This document shows positions 21,287 through 33,927 of a stretch of 64,000 bases of DNA, piece after piece. Where the stretch lies: assembly GCA_009739215.1 (NCBI GenBank), contig VSJF01000005.1:1240001-1304000 (forward strand). Direction: 5' to 3'. Within the stretch, counting starts at the first letter, position 1. The number at the start of each line of letters is the position of its first letter. This stretch comes from Floccularia luteovirens (Eukaryota; Basidiomycota; Agaricomycetes; Agaricales; Squamanitaceae). The notes under the pieces are model-generated. The model was not told where the DNA came from. It worked only from the letters and a program-made list of their open reading frames with translations, and made no database searches. A program made the position numbers and the translations under genes.

Positions 21287-23529
21287 ATGGTTGCTACCAC
21301 TTCAAGTACTGCATACACTAGAGCACCACGTCACACAGCAAACCATTTGGAAACATACAGTGGCAATCAAGATATTGAAATGCAGGCAACCATCCTAACT
21401 GCATCCTCCTCTAGGGATGGATTGCGCTTCGGAATACCGGATGATGAGGAAGATGACGATGTACGGCAGGGTTTAGGGCTTGGTACCAGTCCAGGTATGA
21501 TGTGAAGTTACCATGTAAGGCATAGTCTTGGTACTCAGTGATTTTCGTCAGAACAAGGACGGAAACTGTTCTTGAAGTTGGGGATTTCGTTTTTCTTGTT
21601 TGGACTTATCAACAATGGTGTGCATCCACATTCATTTCTTTCATTGGTGTAGCTAATATCAAGTATAGTTCTATATGTGATCATCCTTTCTGCTGCACTC
21701 GACCTTGTACCGCCATCTACACCGAAAGGAATAATCGCTTTTTGCAATATTGCACCAGCACTCATAGCCAAAATTGGTTGGCCCTATGTTCTAAAAGGTC
21801 GTGTGCGTTATGAGAAGCGACTAGCTGGATGTTGCTTCTTGAGTGCTTTTGGAATGTTGGTAAGAACTCTCTTGTCATTCTCAGTTGGAAGTAGTCAAGT
21901 GTAATTTTACCTTTTCTATAGGTGGTTGCCTTCTCTGATGGATTATTCATGAAGCTTGTGGGAATAGGTCTCGCATCGTTCTCGTCAGGTCAAACTCTCA
22001 CACACTTTCGCTTGCTCAACCCTTATTGATTCTTACTAGGCTTGGGGGAGTTGACATTTTTACAGCTCTCGACTACATATTCCCCTCCTTCGGTCGCAGG
22101 CCATAGCATTGGGTATAGTATATGATTCTCACCAAGTTTATCTTCCATCTAACTTGCATCGCTATAGTTTCTTTGCATCTGGTACGGGAGCCGCAGGTCT
22201 TGTTGGCGCGTTCCTATGGTGGGAACTTCGAACTCTGGGGGTACGAACTGGAGTTGGCCTATCATCAGTCCGTTCCTACCTTCCTGATTCACCCGGCCTT
22301 TCTCACAGTCACAATAATTATTTAGATTATGCCGTTTATTATCCCGTTAACGTACTTTTTCTTGCTTCCTCGGAACTCAGCTTTCATGTCCACGCTATCT
22401 CCGTCATCATATGATGATGATACTAATGCAGTACCGTCTCTACCATATACACCACTCGCATCTACCGAAGACGAAGTAGGTGAAGAAGAAGGTAGCTTAC
22501 CTGCTGGTCCCAAGAGGGGTGTAGCTCTATCAGCAAGTGATAAGTGGAGACTAGTCAAACCCCTGTTATTAAAATATATGCTTCCGCTATGTAAGTCCTA
22601 TAAGTCCCATTTTGCTTGTACTTCATTTCCGCTAACTATATATTAATGTAGTTTGTGTTTATTTAGTAAGTTATACACAAATCCCCAATGATGCACCTCT
22701 GATACTGCTTCTACCCTACAGTTCGAATATACTATAAATCAGGTTCGTAGGGGGATTGTCGTCCGGAGTGGTTTAGGAATTCTAATTCTCACTAGGGAAT
22801 TGGGCCTACACTAATCTACCCGGTGCCGTCGCCAGATGATCATCCGTGGATAAGTAAAATAATACATTCCTTACGCGATTACTATCCATTATGGCAGGTA
22901 CGAAAAGAAAAACGCCTTTCGGCCTTATAACTTGTCTTCATCGCAGTTCCATCACGTAACTGATAATTCATTGTACAGCTTGTCTACCAAACTACAGTGT
23001 TCCTTTCTAGGTCGTCAATCTCCATGGGTATACCCGCATTACCTTCCCGTCTCCTCTCACTCCCTGCAATCATGCAAGCAATGATCCTAGTGTCACTAGT
23101 TTTCGAATCGGCGGTCGGGTTCTTTAATGCCGAATCAGAGGTGTCGAGTATTCTTCTTGTCTTCTTCCTTGTCAGTCTGGAAGGTATCTGTGGTGGTCTT
23201 GCATAGTACGTGCCTTTTCTAAAATTTCAACCCCGTCCCCTACCTTTTTTTTTTTTTTGACAATTCACGTTATCTCTTCCTCTCATGTTACTTTTTTTTT
23301 TTATCAACACAGCGTCAACGTTTTCTACCGCATTAATCAAGAACCGCCGGACCAAAATGCAAGTCACGACCTCGAAAGGGCACGACAAGAAAAAGAATTC
23401 AGGATCGGCTCAATTGGGTTTGCAGATTCTTCTGGGATTCTATTCGCTTCATTACTTGCTGTCCCTACCGAAATCTCACTGTGTAATGCCCAAATTAGGA
23501 GAGGAAAGCTATTGTGCAGGGAATTATAG
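21287..23529 (+). CDS. BTN1: Battenin/CLN3 homologue, vacuolar membrane protein Btn1
   Basis: Multi-pass membrane protein of the vacuole/late endosome related to human CLN3, implicated in vacuolar pH and basic amino-acid homeostasis. About ten exons. The N-terminus is acidic (IPDDEEDDDVRQG), followed by FFLFGLINN, LYVIILSAALDLVPP, the family hallmark block around FNIAPAL-like CNIAPALIAKIGWPY, GLGELTFLQLSTTY, YFASGTGAAGLVGAFLWW and LPLTYFF-like IIPLTYFFLLP. Next come an acidic cytosolic loop (STEDEVGEEEGSLPAGP), the conserved LVYQTTVFLSRSSISM, GICGGLAYVNVFYRI, and the terminal FRIGSIGFADSSGILFAS ending at TAG 23527..23529. Start taken as ATG 21287; ATG 21380 is an alternative. No disruption seen. 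Family assignment is firm, inner exon edges approximate. Confidence 0.92.
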
Positions 23530-23898
23530 ATTTTTCTAGAAAATTCCATGGTGGCGATCTCGCCCTCTACACCACTAATTAACCCGTGCCTGTACTTCTG
23601 TACAGAAAAAAAGACGTAGGGTAGACGACGAACATATATGAATTGGATGTAGTATAGATAATACATGTGATTAGGATGGAGAATAAGCTTTTTTGCCATG
23701 GAAGCAAGCAAACCAAAAGAGATCACGATAAAAGTTCGTGCCATGTAAGATAAAATTTTATGCAAACGTTGTACCGGTACTAATATGGATCCACCTGTGA
23801 GGGTGGATGTATACGGCGAGTATGATAGAAATTGGAATGAAGGAGATGCGTGGGTGCGTTTGTATGTATATAGAACGTTATAAAAAGCATAAACCATG
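23530..23898. other. Convergent 3' region between BTN1 and the Zn2Cys6 gene
   Basis: 369 bases holding the 3' UTRs of two convergent genes. A 188-codon antisense ORF crosses it but runs through BTN1 coding sequence and has no family features. Confidence 0.45.
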
Positions 23899-26800
23899 TT
23901 AATCTTCAAGAAACTGCCGTGGTGTTCCAACCTAGAGTTAACACCGAGTTATGTGAGTATAATCCATGCGTCTTATTCAACACAAAAAATCAAAATCGAA
24001 CTTACCTTATACATATACGACTGCCAAGTCTCTTGCAAACTATTATCATCGGCTGCAATACCCTTGAGTGCTCCATCCGGTGTATAATGCGGATAAGAAG
24101 GTGACCCACGCTGCTGTTGCAAGGGATGTCGCTGCGAAAATTGTGGCAGTGGTTGAGAAGGGACAGTAATGCCGGAACTGTCACTATAGTTACCCCAGTA
24201 TCTGTACGCATCTATCCAATATTCTTGCATTGGTGCACGTGCCGCATACGCTACAGTTGGTGACGTTGACGAAGATGAAGAAGAGGAGAATGTCGAAGGC
24301 GCCTGGTCGTAGGTGGAGTCCATGTTATATGGGACCTGCCTAGGGGCTTGCATCTCCGTGTCTTGAGGTTGCGATTGGTATTGTTGTGAATATTGTTGGG
24401 GGACGGCATACATTGAATGTTGGGGAGAAGTTTCAGGCTGGGAAGGAGGTGGAGGTGCATGATATTGCTGTTGCTGCTGTTGATGATACGCTTGATTGAG
24501 GTTAGGCTGCGATCGAGAGGTCTGGAGAGTATGACCAGAAAGACTTCGACCCATCGACTGTTGCTGCATTCGGGCAGGACCTAAAGGGTGTTGAGGCTCG
24601 GTAGCTTGAGTTACATGTAAAATAGTTGGATCTCCTTGTAGAGAAGGGGATTGTCGTTGATGTGGATCATGGGCATGAGCATCATATCGATAGTGTTGCT
24701 GCCGCTCGTGAAGGCGGTGCTGTTGGTCGTACTCGTCTTCTTGTCGCCTTTGTTTCTTTGCTTTTTGTCTTTCCCTCTCTTCATGACGTTGTTGTTCATA
24801 TTCCAATTGCTGCCGCCTCTCTAGTTCTTGTCTTGCTGTATGCTGCCGCTCCATTTCCCGTCGTTCCATTTGTAACCTATCCATCTGCTGGTGGTGCTGG
24901 ATTTGGTAACCTTGCTGATCCATAGCTACATGTTGCAAATTTCTAGCGCTCGAAGGCTCTATAGGCACGCCACCAAAGATTTCATTATTTGCGCGATACG
25001 CATCATGAACTTGCGCTCGGATCTGTCCATCAAATCCATCCAACTCACTCAATAAGTTAGGGTGAACATTATGATATGGTGGTGATGCACTGCTTCCGAC
25101 TCCTCTCACAGCTCCCATTCCGCCATCTACCGTGGAAGCAGAAGCAGCAATAGTAGCAATAAATGATTGTTTAGGGGAATCCGAAGAAGCACGAGAAGAC
25201 ATTGCAGCATTGCTTGACTGTGAGGGAGAGGCACGCGATGATCTTGCAGGAGGTGTTGTAGCTTTCGTAGCGACTGTATGTGTCCGTCCGCTAAATATCG
25301 ACAGTTCATCTTTCTCATCTTCTGTTGAAGAAGGTTTGAAGATGTCGTTCGGGATAGTATATTTTGAGTTTGTAAATGCTTCTTGTGCTTTCTTCTCTAG
25401 TCGTTTGAGAATTGGCTATGTATATGATTCGTAAATTAGTTGCAACATACGAGTGCGAAGAAAAACATGCAACGATACTAACAAGGAATTTTACCGATCG
25501 TCCTCCATATGGTGCGGCCCTTTCAAACAAATCGCACGCGGTCCTCAGTTCAAGAAGTGCTGCGGCACCAACTTTGGAGGGCAAACTGCGAGCAGCAACA
25601 GAAGCAAGCATAACCTGGAAGTGATGGGGTTAGAACGGATTTCCTTAAGAACCACAACAATGATTAAGCATACCGAAGCTGAAAAAGCATGTGTCCACAG
25701 AACCCAAAATCTTGCAATCTGTTCCGGGAACATCGTAAACTGTTGGCTGACGGATCCAATAATAGTACACGCGCTCCTATAGCCAGCTAAGAAAGATGGG
25801 GCGTATTGACTCTTGACTGGGTCAAGGGGATGGCTGGAGACGGCATGAGCGAAGAAGCAACGGTGGATGTACAACAAAGCTATTGATATATTTATCGAAC
25901 CATATTGGAAATATTCAGAAAAGGTAGATATCACTCACTGAGTTCCCGATAATTCGTTGGCATGAAATGAGACATAGTTTGCGCAATTCCAACACCTTGT
26001 GGAGGAGATCCTTGCGCATATAATGGTAATTGCATATCGCGGACCTTCCTATCTAGCTCTAGTATTATAGAATATTTTGGGGCGCGGGATGTCAGCGTTC
26101 CTTGAACGACGGCGGAAACACATTCGGCACCAAAGCGCGCTTTCCAGAAAGGGACTTTTACAGAATTTGTTTGAGCCCGTGTGAGTTATAGAAAACGAAA
26201 GTAATATACTACTTACAACTCGGTTGAACGGTGCCATCATTGGCCATTGTTTGATCCGGGTCAGATGGCAGCTCACAGTCAACAAAAGGAAGAGAAAACG
26301 TTGCGAGTCTGCCTGTTGCCAAGCTCTATTAAACCCATTAACTCATTTCATTTCCATGTAAACGACGTAGAATAAATAGACGAACCTGCCAACAATCAGT
26401 AATGAAGAGTTCCCAGAATAGAGCACGGCGCTTTTGTACTTCTGCTGGAGGAAGCTTCCACCGTGCACAATCCCGGTCTGTGAAATATTATTACAGGCGC
26501 ACCAAAGAACAGTCCAAAGAACTCACGCAGTCCAATCTATGAATAGAACAAATCTGAATGTATACTCAAACAGATGAATTAATTACACTCACACTTTGTG
26601 CCAGTTTGGTCGCTAAACCCATGAGAGACCATGTACTCTCAATACTATTTTCTTTGCTACACAAACCTTCATAAATAGCCATAAGTGACAGTGTCTGTAC
26701 AGTTGCAACAGAAGGCGGGCGATCCATGACGGGTTCAAGCGTCAACGCAGCCTTCGTAAGTTGGAAATACTGCTCAGCCTCGACATTATCTGGTGCAGGA

Positions 26801-28187
26801 GGTAGAGCCATATCTGTGAGATATCCAAAACAAAATATTACAAACAACAATGCGAGATCATGTGCTGTTCCCCTGTTTTGAGAATCAGAATGCGAGGACT
26901 CGTCGGAGGACTGGGATGCTGGACTAAGAGCTTGGGGGGCTTCAGGGTACCATTTTGGCAATAGTTCCTCTTCGATTTGCCTTTTTGTGACTGCACCGAA
27001 AAACCAAGGTGCTTGGTCGAGGTAGAGCTGGCATAGGCGGCATGCTTCGCTCCAAGATGGTAGGAAAGAGTTAACGAGGTACTCGATATCAATATCATAT
27101 ATGAATAATGTAGAAGCCATTGGGAAACCTGCGGAGAGCGCAAGGACGCTTGGAGGAAGCTCAGCCCCATAACGAGCGGCAGAACCTTCGAAATGTACTG
27201 GGGAGGTAGCTTCTCCCTAAAATAGTCAGTATATGCACATATACCATGCCATTTCATATGGTTGAGTATTAGAAGGTACTTACAATTAGAAGACTCTACC
27301 GTTACAGGGGTGCCGAGCATAAGACATCCGCTAAGATCAAGATAAGAAACAAAGCAAATATTCACCTCTGACCCTGCTGATCTACCGTAGAAAGTTGCTG
27401 CACCATCATCTCGAATCGCCAGAGTTCCAAACGCGTCAATATATGGAGAATCTTCTGTTGCGTCCTCCCCTCCGTCCGCATGACCACCAGTTGTATCATG
27501 GTAACGGTCACCCCCACCATGGCGTATCTGTTGATCATCACCAGCTGCCGCTCCCTCGACGGCAGCATGGAGTTCTATACTGGATTTGATCTTCAGCAGT
27601 TCGCGGTCTAACAGCGGATGGGGATCGGAGGATTGCGTTGATTGGAGGATCGCTACCGCGTCTTCGAGTTGTCTGATCCGGTCACTCATTTGGGCTATTT
27701 TCTGGTGTAGACGTTCTGTGTCGGCTAATACGAATCTAGTTAAACGGTGGAAGCAGGAGTGATAGTCGATTGATTATGATGTGAATAAGTCGTCACTACG
27801 ATCAGCGCGCACCTTGTTCCCTGGCCAGTGATTAAACTACCGTTCGGACATATGGCCGAACATCCTCGTCGCTTGCAGCTACCGATGGGGATTTTCAATG
27901 AGGGATGTCGATGATTGCCTGATGATTTTCCTGACGCACCTTGAGCAGGGAACGGTCTTGTCGCATTTCAGCTTCAATCTGAGTGATGTCAGTGATGTGT
28001 CAATATCAATAAGAGGGTTTGACATACCGTCTACACTCTGCACACGATAGAGCGCCTTGAAAGTTGCAAACCAGGTGTTTAAAAAAATAAGAACAGAGTG
28101 GAAGGGTAAGAACGGACCTCTTGCTCGTTTAGACTCCTTGTCCTGTGCTCTCTGGCTTGAAGCGTCCTTGCGGGGGGCTTGTGGCAT
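23899..28187 (-). CDS. Zn(II)2Cys6 transcription factor with fungal-specific TF domain
   Basis: Nuclear regulator. Starts at ATG 28187 (MPQAPRKDASSQRAQ). The zinc cluster is spread over three small exons: CAECRR, LKLKCDKTVPCS and CKRRGCSAICPNG, giving the six cysteines, then GSLITGQGTR and a linker/dimer helix (IAQMSDRIRQLEDAVAIL). The central fungal_trans region includes YLVNSFLPSWSEACRLCQLY, TVQTLSLMAIYEGL and GLHRDCARWKLPP...RRALFWELFITDCWQSL, the hallmark of the family. The C-terminus is very Gln/His-rich with a coiled coil (roughly 24480-24960) and Ser-rich tracts. A last short exon gives VGTPRQFLED with the stop at 23899..23901. About a dozen introns, no disruption noted, around 1,000 aa. 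Target genes unknown. Confidence 0.88.
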
Positions 28188-29337
28188 AAGAGAAGGGGAG
28201 AGGACGGAAGGGAAGGGAAAGAGGGAGAGGAGAGTTGGGGGAAGATTTGTAAGGAAGGAGGAGGAGAGGGAGATGACATGCTTCGCTTGGCTTCTGGTCC
28301 TCGATGTGCAAGGGCTGCCCAAATTCAGCACTGGCCCGAGCTCCTAACAACGAAAAGCGCTTCCCATCAGTTTGGACAGTCCCCAACTAGTCTTTCTAAG
28401 AATATCACGTAAATCAGCTTTCGTATGACCGAATGTCATCCAAATGTCTCAGCGAACAAGGTATTTCACTAGAATATTATGCGATCTCGGAAATTCTGTT
28501 ATCCCGTTTTACACGTCTCAATCTGGTTTAGCTTCAACATCACCCCGCCATCACTCATCACGATGGTCGCCTCACGTCGCACAATGCCACCCACTAAATT
28601 GATCCCTGAATGTATACACCAAAGTTTATGATGACAAGGACAAGAAACAATCGTCACAATAACACTGACAACAAGACTGCGACTCCCCACTCCAACTATC
28701 CATCTTAAGGTGTCAGATGCTCATGAATCTAACGATCGTAATGAGAAAATGCTTATCCCCAAGTATACTCTCTATTCTCGTAAACACATACCAATTGATC
28801 ATTTGTCTCTTGTTTCCCCCCTCATCCCCATTGTTTACTTCCGTTGCTTCCAAAGTAGAATGTCAGGATCCGAGGTCATCTTTACTTTACTTAAGCGCCG
28901 ATAAGTAATGGGATCGGTTCTGATTGTTCCTTGGAGCGTATCTGTAAATGAGCGCGATGTGTAGGTTCGTGTACCTCATAAATACCTTCCGTATCGAGCA
29001 CGGTCGGGTCATGGCGCTTGCAATCGACCTTGCTTGCCATAAAGGTTCTAGCGAGGCATCCGAGACAGCCGAGATAATTATGACTTTACACAAACTTCAT
29101 GATCTTCTTTCAAGAAATCATTTTTCGAAGCTCATGATATTATGGTCACAGTACAGCACTTAAACCTATGGAAGTACTATTAAGCTGGATGGAGACAAAA
29201 GGCTGGCTATATGGTACTACTGAATGCAAATGTAAAAACAAATTTGTTGAGATTGTTTGATATGATACAAAAGTAAGATGTGACTCTACGTGTACAGAAC
29301 GAACGCGTTGCGTGCAAAAAATGGGAGTCCAATGGCT
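28188..29337. other. Intergenic, upstream of the Zn2Cys6 gene
   Basis: About 1.15 kb. Purine/pyrimidine-rich stretch just above the start codon (28190-28275, G+A-rich on +, i.e. C+T-rich in the direction of transcription), typical of fungal promoters/5' leaders. No further gene seen. Confidence 0.45.
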
Positions 29338-30444
29338 TTACTCACTCTTAGCTCTCTCAGATCCATCCTTGGAATTATTCGCACTTCCACCCCACCCGAA
29401 CCAAGGACCCCCTTTCTTCGCAGGAGCTTTCCCACTTCCGTCCTTTGGGGTACCCGCATCACCAACATCATAGCCTTCTACATCACTAGGCAACTCAATT
29501 TCCTCAAACTTGCCCGAGTTGGTACGCTCGCGAAGGCGAACGTCAGAAGCTGACGAGACACGCGAAGCGCTCAACTGCGGAGACGCAGTCGGTATCGGAA
29601 CAGAGCTCGTACCAGCTGCATCCAATGCAGCTAATTCTGCTTCGAGTTGTCTCTTACGTTCTAAAACAGATTGGCTTGTACTTGATCTACTGAAAGTTGG
29701 TGGTGGGGTGTTCAATACACTAGCTCCAGGCCGGCTGGGTGCTGCGGCGGCGGTCTGGCGCAGAAGAGCTGTACCAGATGCCAGGATACTTGGACCATAC
29801 GAAGTCCATAGGGAAGAGACAAGCTGTGCCGGACCCGAAGCTGGGTTACCCAAAGATGGGGGTGCTCCGGTGTCCATTTGTCCACTTGATGGGTTCATGT
29901 TGGCTTGTTGTTGCTGTCCCATCGCAGTAATGATTTGGTCCCATAGTGCACGTAAGCGCTCCTGGACAAACGTGTATACTTTAACTTTCAGAGACGCAAG
30001 CGCAGCATCAATTTGAGACTCATGCGAGTGGAAGAAGGGCTGAAGATGGTTGATGTACAAGTACGACGACCCGCGAGTTTGGGGAAGTACGAGGTAGAGA
30101 AGGAATATTGTCTTCATGCTATAATAAAAAGGGATCCTAAATGACATAGTCTCATTAGCCTTTGATGGAATTGATCAAAAGAATATTTTACCAGGAGACA
30201 AGCCATTCAGCAAGATATTCTACGCCGACGATACAACCCAGGACAGACCAATACATAAGCCATCTTTCAAGTTCCTCTTCTGAAGCTGGCCTTTGACTCA
30301 GAGTCTTATATGATGCATAACCGGGGTAGAGAAAGGCAACGACGGAACTATATAAAAAAAAGTTCGGATCGTTAATAAGTTAGCGTCCAGCGATCATTTT
30401 GACTTTGAATACCTAATAACACGGGATGTAAAATAGAAAATCAT
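29338..30444 (-). CDS. TB2/DP1/HVA22 family protein (REEP/Yop1-like ER-shaping protein)
   Basis: ER membrane-curvature protein family. Three exons, complement of 29338..30136, 30192..30347 and 30413..30444, total 987 nt (328 aa), all GT-AG. The N-terminal region has the family core: VVAFLYPGYASYKTL, then ERWLMYWSVLGCIVGVEYLAEW and FYYSMKTIFLLYLVLPQTRG with LYINHLQPFF, i.e. two hairpin-type hydrophobic segments. After about residue 110 comes an unusually long tail: a Gln/Pro/Ser-rich linker, a short coiled-coil (VLERKRQLEAELAALDAA), an acidic block and a terminal GGPWFGWGG. Start ATG 30444 gives MIFYFTSRVISS, which fits the family. Intact. Confidence 0.88.
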
Positions 30445-32269
30445 AATTCTAAAAGTTTGTAAGTTGAGTGAAGGGACGAGCTCGAGACAGTTGGTTGAGT
30501 GGAGAAAGGGCAAAGAACGTTTACGGCTCTTCACTTGTCTTCAAGGGCCGTCGGCAGCCCACGTGTTCTCTTTCTGTCTCATTCTGTCATTACGTAACCA
30601 TCTGTTCGCAGTTGCTACCATCACTACTGTTAGCTGTGCCCGCAGACATAATCAGTAAAGACTCGGAAGCAACCTCCAATGAAGTAACGAGGGAGAAAGT
30701 TGTCTCAGACATTGATGGTATGTAGCCTTTGGAATGCCAGTATTTCATTGTAACCCATAGAACTCCTGTTACAGCTCTTAACGACGACCCATACAGTACA
30801 TACCACCACCCGTGTTGCGTATCCGAGTAATTTCGCGGCCCTTGAATTATCAATTATTACTTTAACGTCCAACCCGGTATCATTAGGGTTCTCATGTGTC
30901 TCCGACATCCGGTACACCGCATGGACACGATTGCAGGGACTGACGAAACCATTCGCTTGACTCCGCCTAGACACTCTTGCTTGGGGTAGTGACATCAGTA
31001 CATGTCAAGACGGGCGTATAACGGCATTGTCGAAGCAATGAAATTTTAGTGTCTAATCAGGGCGTATGTCCCGTTTATGAGCAGTTTGACATTGGTAATT
31101 TATTTCGTTGCGCCTAAATATATGCAGCTATTGGGTTCTGAGTTAAATGTACTGACATCATTATCCACTAATACCACGCTCAAAGTAATTTCAGTTGTTG
31201 CATGCTGGCCATTTCAACAGTTCTGTTTGATCTACATTATCGGTTTTCTACTGAGACTGACGAAATAATTGGAAGTTGCTTGGCAACATGGATCTAGTTT
31301 TTGACGTGAGTTCATATTTTTGACATTCGTGCCATCATAAACCTTGGTGTATTTATTTCATGATTTAGATCATTGAAACTCCATTGCATCTGCTATGATA
31401 CACAAGCCTTGGGATAGCTAGATGTTACCCACAAGGCTGGTGGCATGTTCTATGTTGTCGGAATGTTTTCAAATCTAACCACTTGTAGGATTCATTCCCG
31501 AAAACCAATTCTAATTCAAAATCCGTTGCACATGGCTATATGCACTACTCAAATGCAGTGTTTCGTGAACAAGCTTAAATTAGAGTACTCAAACTTGGTT
31601 CTGTGGGGCTTGAGTCTGGGCAGGATCTCTAATGTGTCGTGTATTCCTCAAGGCTTACATTCAACGTTTATTCCATGAGCCCACATATCTCAATCACATT
31701 ATCAACATGCATAAACCACAAGTCTCAACCGATCTAGTTTCTCCATTGCACGTAATCTCGTTGATTGGCTAGATCTTTTCCTAATCACCAACACCTATAA
31801 CAGGAGGTCTGTTTCTCCATCTTCAGATGAATTTCTTACACGACGAAATCTGTGGAAACTCAGAGGCTGTCCATTTATCGATCATCATAGTTTGTGATTC
31901 TACACTCAACTCACTGCTATGATCGAATTGTAGGGATCCACGCCACCAACAACTTCCCGCTTACTGTGTTGTATCATTGACGCATGAGAACGAGAATCCC
32001 GTCTCACACATCGTTACTAGAAACGCGAAAACTATCCAGTCTGTATCATGGATCGTGCCAGCTTCGTTTTTTTACATGTGTACAACCCATGTCCCCATTA
32101 TCTTAACCTACGTCTCTAGACATAAAGAGCCACTACACGCGGAAAACACGATGCTTGCACCTGTAAGGCCCTTTGTCTAGGTAAGCTCGCAGTCGTTCGA
32201 ACGCAGTCGACCCATCCCTTCAACTCTCTTTCCTCCCACCCATACATTCCAAGTCCCACATTTAAGGAA
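30445..32269. other. Intergenic
   Basis: About 1.8 kb between two divergent genes. ORFs are short (30464..30725 +, 30705..30995 -, 31445..31678 +, 31977..32180 +) and unrelated to known families by eye. Bases 32190-32265 immediately before the WH1 gene are C/T-rich, as in fungal core promoters. Confidence 0.4.
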
Positions 32270-33552
32270 ATGGAATATTCCACTCTTGCCGTCCCCAAAG
32301 CAACAATGAACTTCTTACCTCATGAAATCACCAGAACTTCCAGCTTGAACCGTAGCTTCGCAACGGACAGCAACAGCGTGTTGCTGGGCCGTGGCACAGG
32401 TGCCAGCTCTGGCTCAGGCGCAGCTCCCACTCTCCAAAATGGACCTTATGTCGTGCACGCGGCAGCACTGGGCCGTATCTACCACGCCCAACTAAATACA
32501 AAACCTGACCAGTGGACATATGCTCGGTTGAAAGGTACACTTGTATTTGGGCGGGATCAAGATGAAGCTGAGCGAGAGCACGATGGGCTTGATATCAGAC
32601 ACGGGGAACTGATGGGAGAAAATAAATCACGTTCGGAATCCGAAGGTTGTGTGGAGAAGCACTGGTTTCGCCTTGTGGATGAATTATCTGGAAGAACTGT
32701 GTGGATATTCAAGTTCCCGTCAAATTTGAGGTACCAAGCGGACCGTCCTTTCTTTCATGTTTTCGAGGGCAGGGTGTGTATTCATTCCAATCCCACCATC
32801 TCCTTCACTGTTGTGATATCACATTATTTTGTTGCTGATGGGGTTTCATAGACCCGCAAATACGGATTTTTGTTTGATGATGATGACGAGGCTAATTTGT
32901 TCCTGCAAAAAGTCAACACACATTTACCCACAACAGCAGGTAATGGTCAGTTCCTATTTCAACGCAAATACATGTATCTGACAGCAGTTATCATATGACC
33001 AGACATCCCAAAGAAATCCCGAAATAACAGTATCTTGGGCAGGAAAACAAAAAGCAAGACACTGCCAAGTCGGAAGAACACGCTCAGCTCTAGTTCCTCA
33101 CCAAATCTCAAACTTATATCTTCCCCTGCCCCAAGCTCATTCAAGCACGTAGCTCACATTGGCATCAGTAAAGAAGGATCTTTCGAGGCATCAAAAAACG
33201 TTGACCCTGCTCTAACAGCTGTACTTGCCGAACTACAATTTCATGGATCGAATAAGAGCATCACTGTTCTTGATCAATTCGATTTTATGGAAGCTCTTTG
33301 GCGAGATGGGAACGCCATTAACCTGAAGTTGGATGGAAAAGTAAACGGTGATAATGGTAAGTGAATTTTTGGGGGTTGTTTCTTCTGAAGTGAGTGTATC
33401 CAATCTGATTGAATATATTGGATAGTATCATATAAGGAACATCTAGGACCCGAATTCCTTTCTTATTTCCCAGCAACTTAGATTTGCTCATTTCAGATAG
33501 GGATGTATGGTTCTCACTCATCCTAACGGTTTGTTTATTTATCGTGTTGTAA
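32270..33552 (+). CDS. WH1 (EVH1) plus CRIB domain protein, WASP N-terminal-half-like
   Basis: Predicted Rho-family GTPase-responsive adaptor. Exons 32270..32773, 32852..32939 and 33003..33356, with a likely last exon 33497..33552 (333 aa). Unspliced at the last donor, it would stop at 33362..33364 (317 aa). Residues 60-197 form a WH1 domain (HAAALGRIYHAQL, EKHWFRLVDELSGRTVWIFK, FHVFEGR, KYGFLFDDDDEANLFLQKV). A basic linker follows, then at 236-251 a near-perfect CRIB motif, ISSPAPSSFKHVAHIG, and a WASP-like GTPase-binding extension. No polyproline or WH2/acidic (VCA) module is present, so it should not itself activate Arp2/3. The last exon would add a hydrophobic end, VWFSLILTVCLFIVL. Start could also be ATG 32306. 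Confidence 0.78.
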
Positions 33553-33927
33553 TTATGTATCGCCTGTACTTGTACCTCATTGCATGATGTATGTAATAAA
33601 ATATTTTTGGCCGTTGGGGCATCATACGAGGACTGAAACACACCAGATGCAACCTTGCAACGATCCTTTGTATTGTAAAAAGTAATGTGTTTCGAAAAAT
33701 AAATTACACCCAGATTTGGTACAGCTCGAGATAAAACTAGGGGAAGATGAGAGGTCTACAGTTATACACGTACATTATGCGAAATGAGGGTCCCAAAGAA
33801 AAATGTAAGAAATCACAGGATGACGAAGTTCGATCAATGAAAGAATGAATTGGACCTCTGGACCTCACTCAAAAGCAGTCATGAAAGATCTTGTTACAAA
33901 TGTTCCACCAAAAACGTCAGAAGGGTC

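Noticed and set aside
23364..23930. 188-codon minus-strand ORF
   Set aside because: Antisense to the conserved last exon of BTN1 and runs into the 3' end of the Zn2Cys6 gene; no family features.
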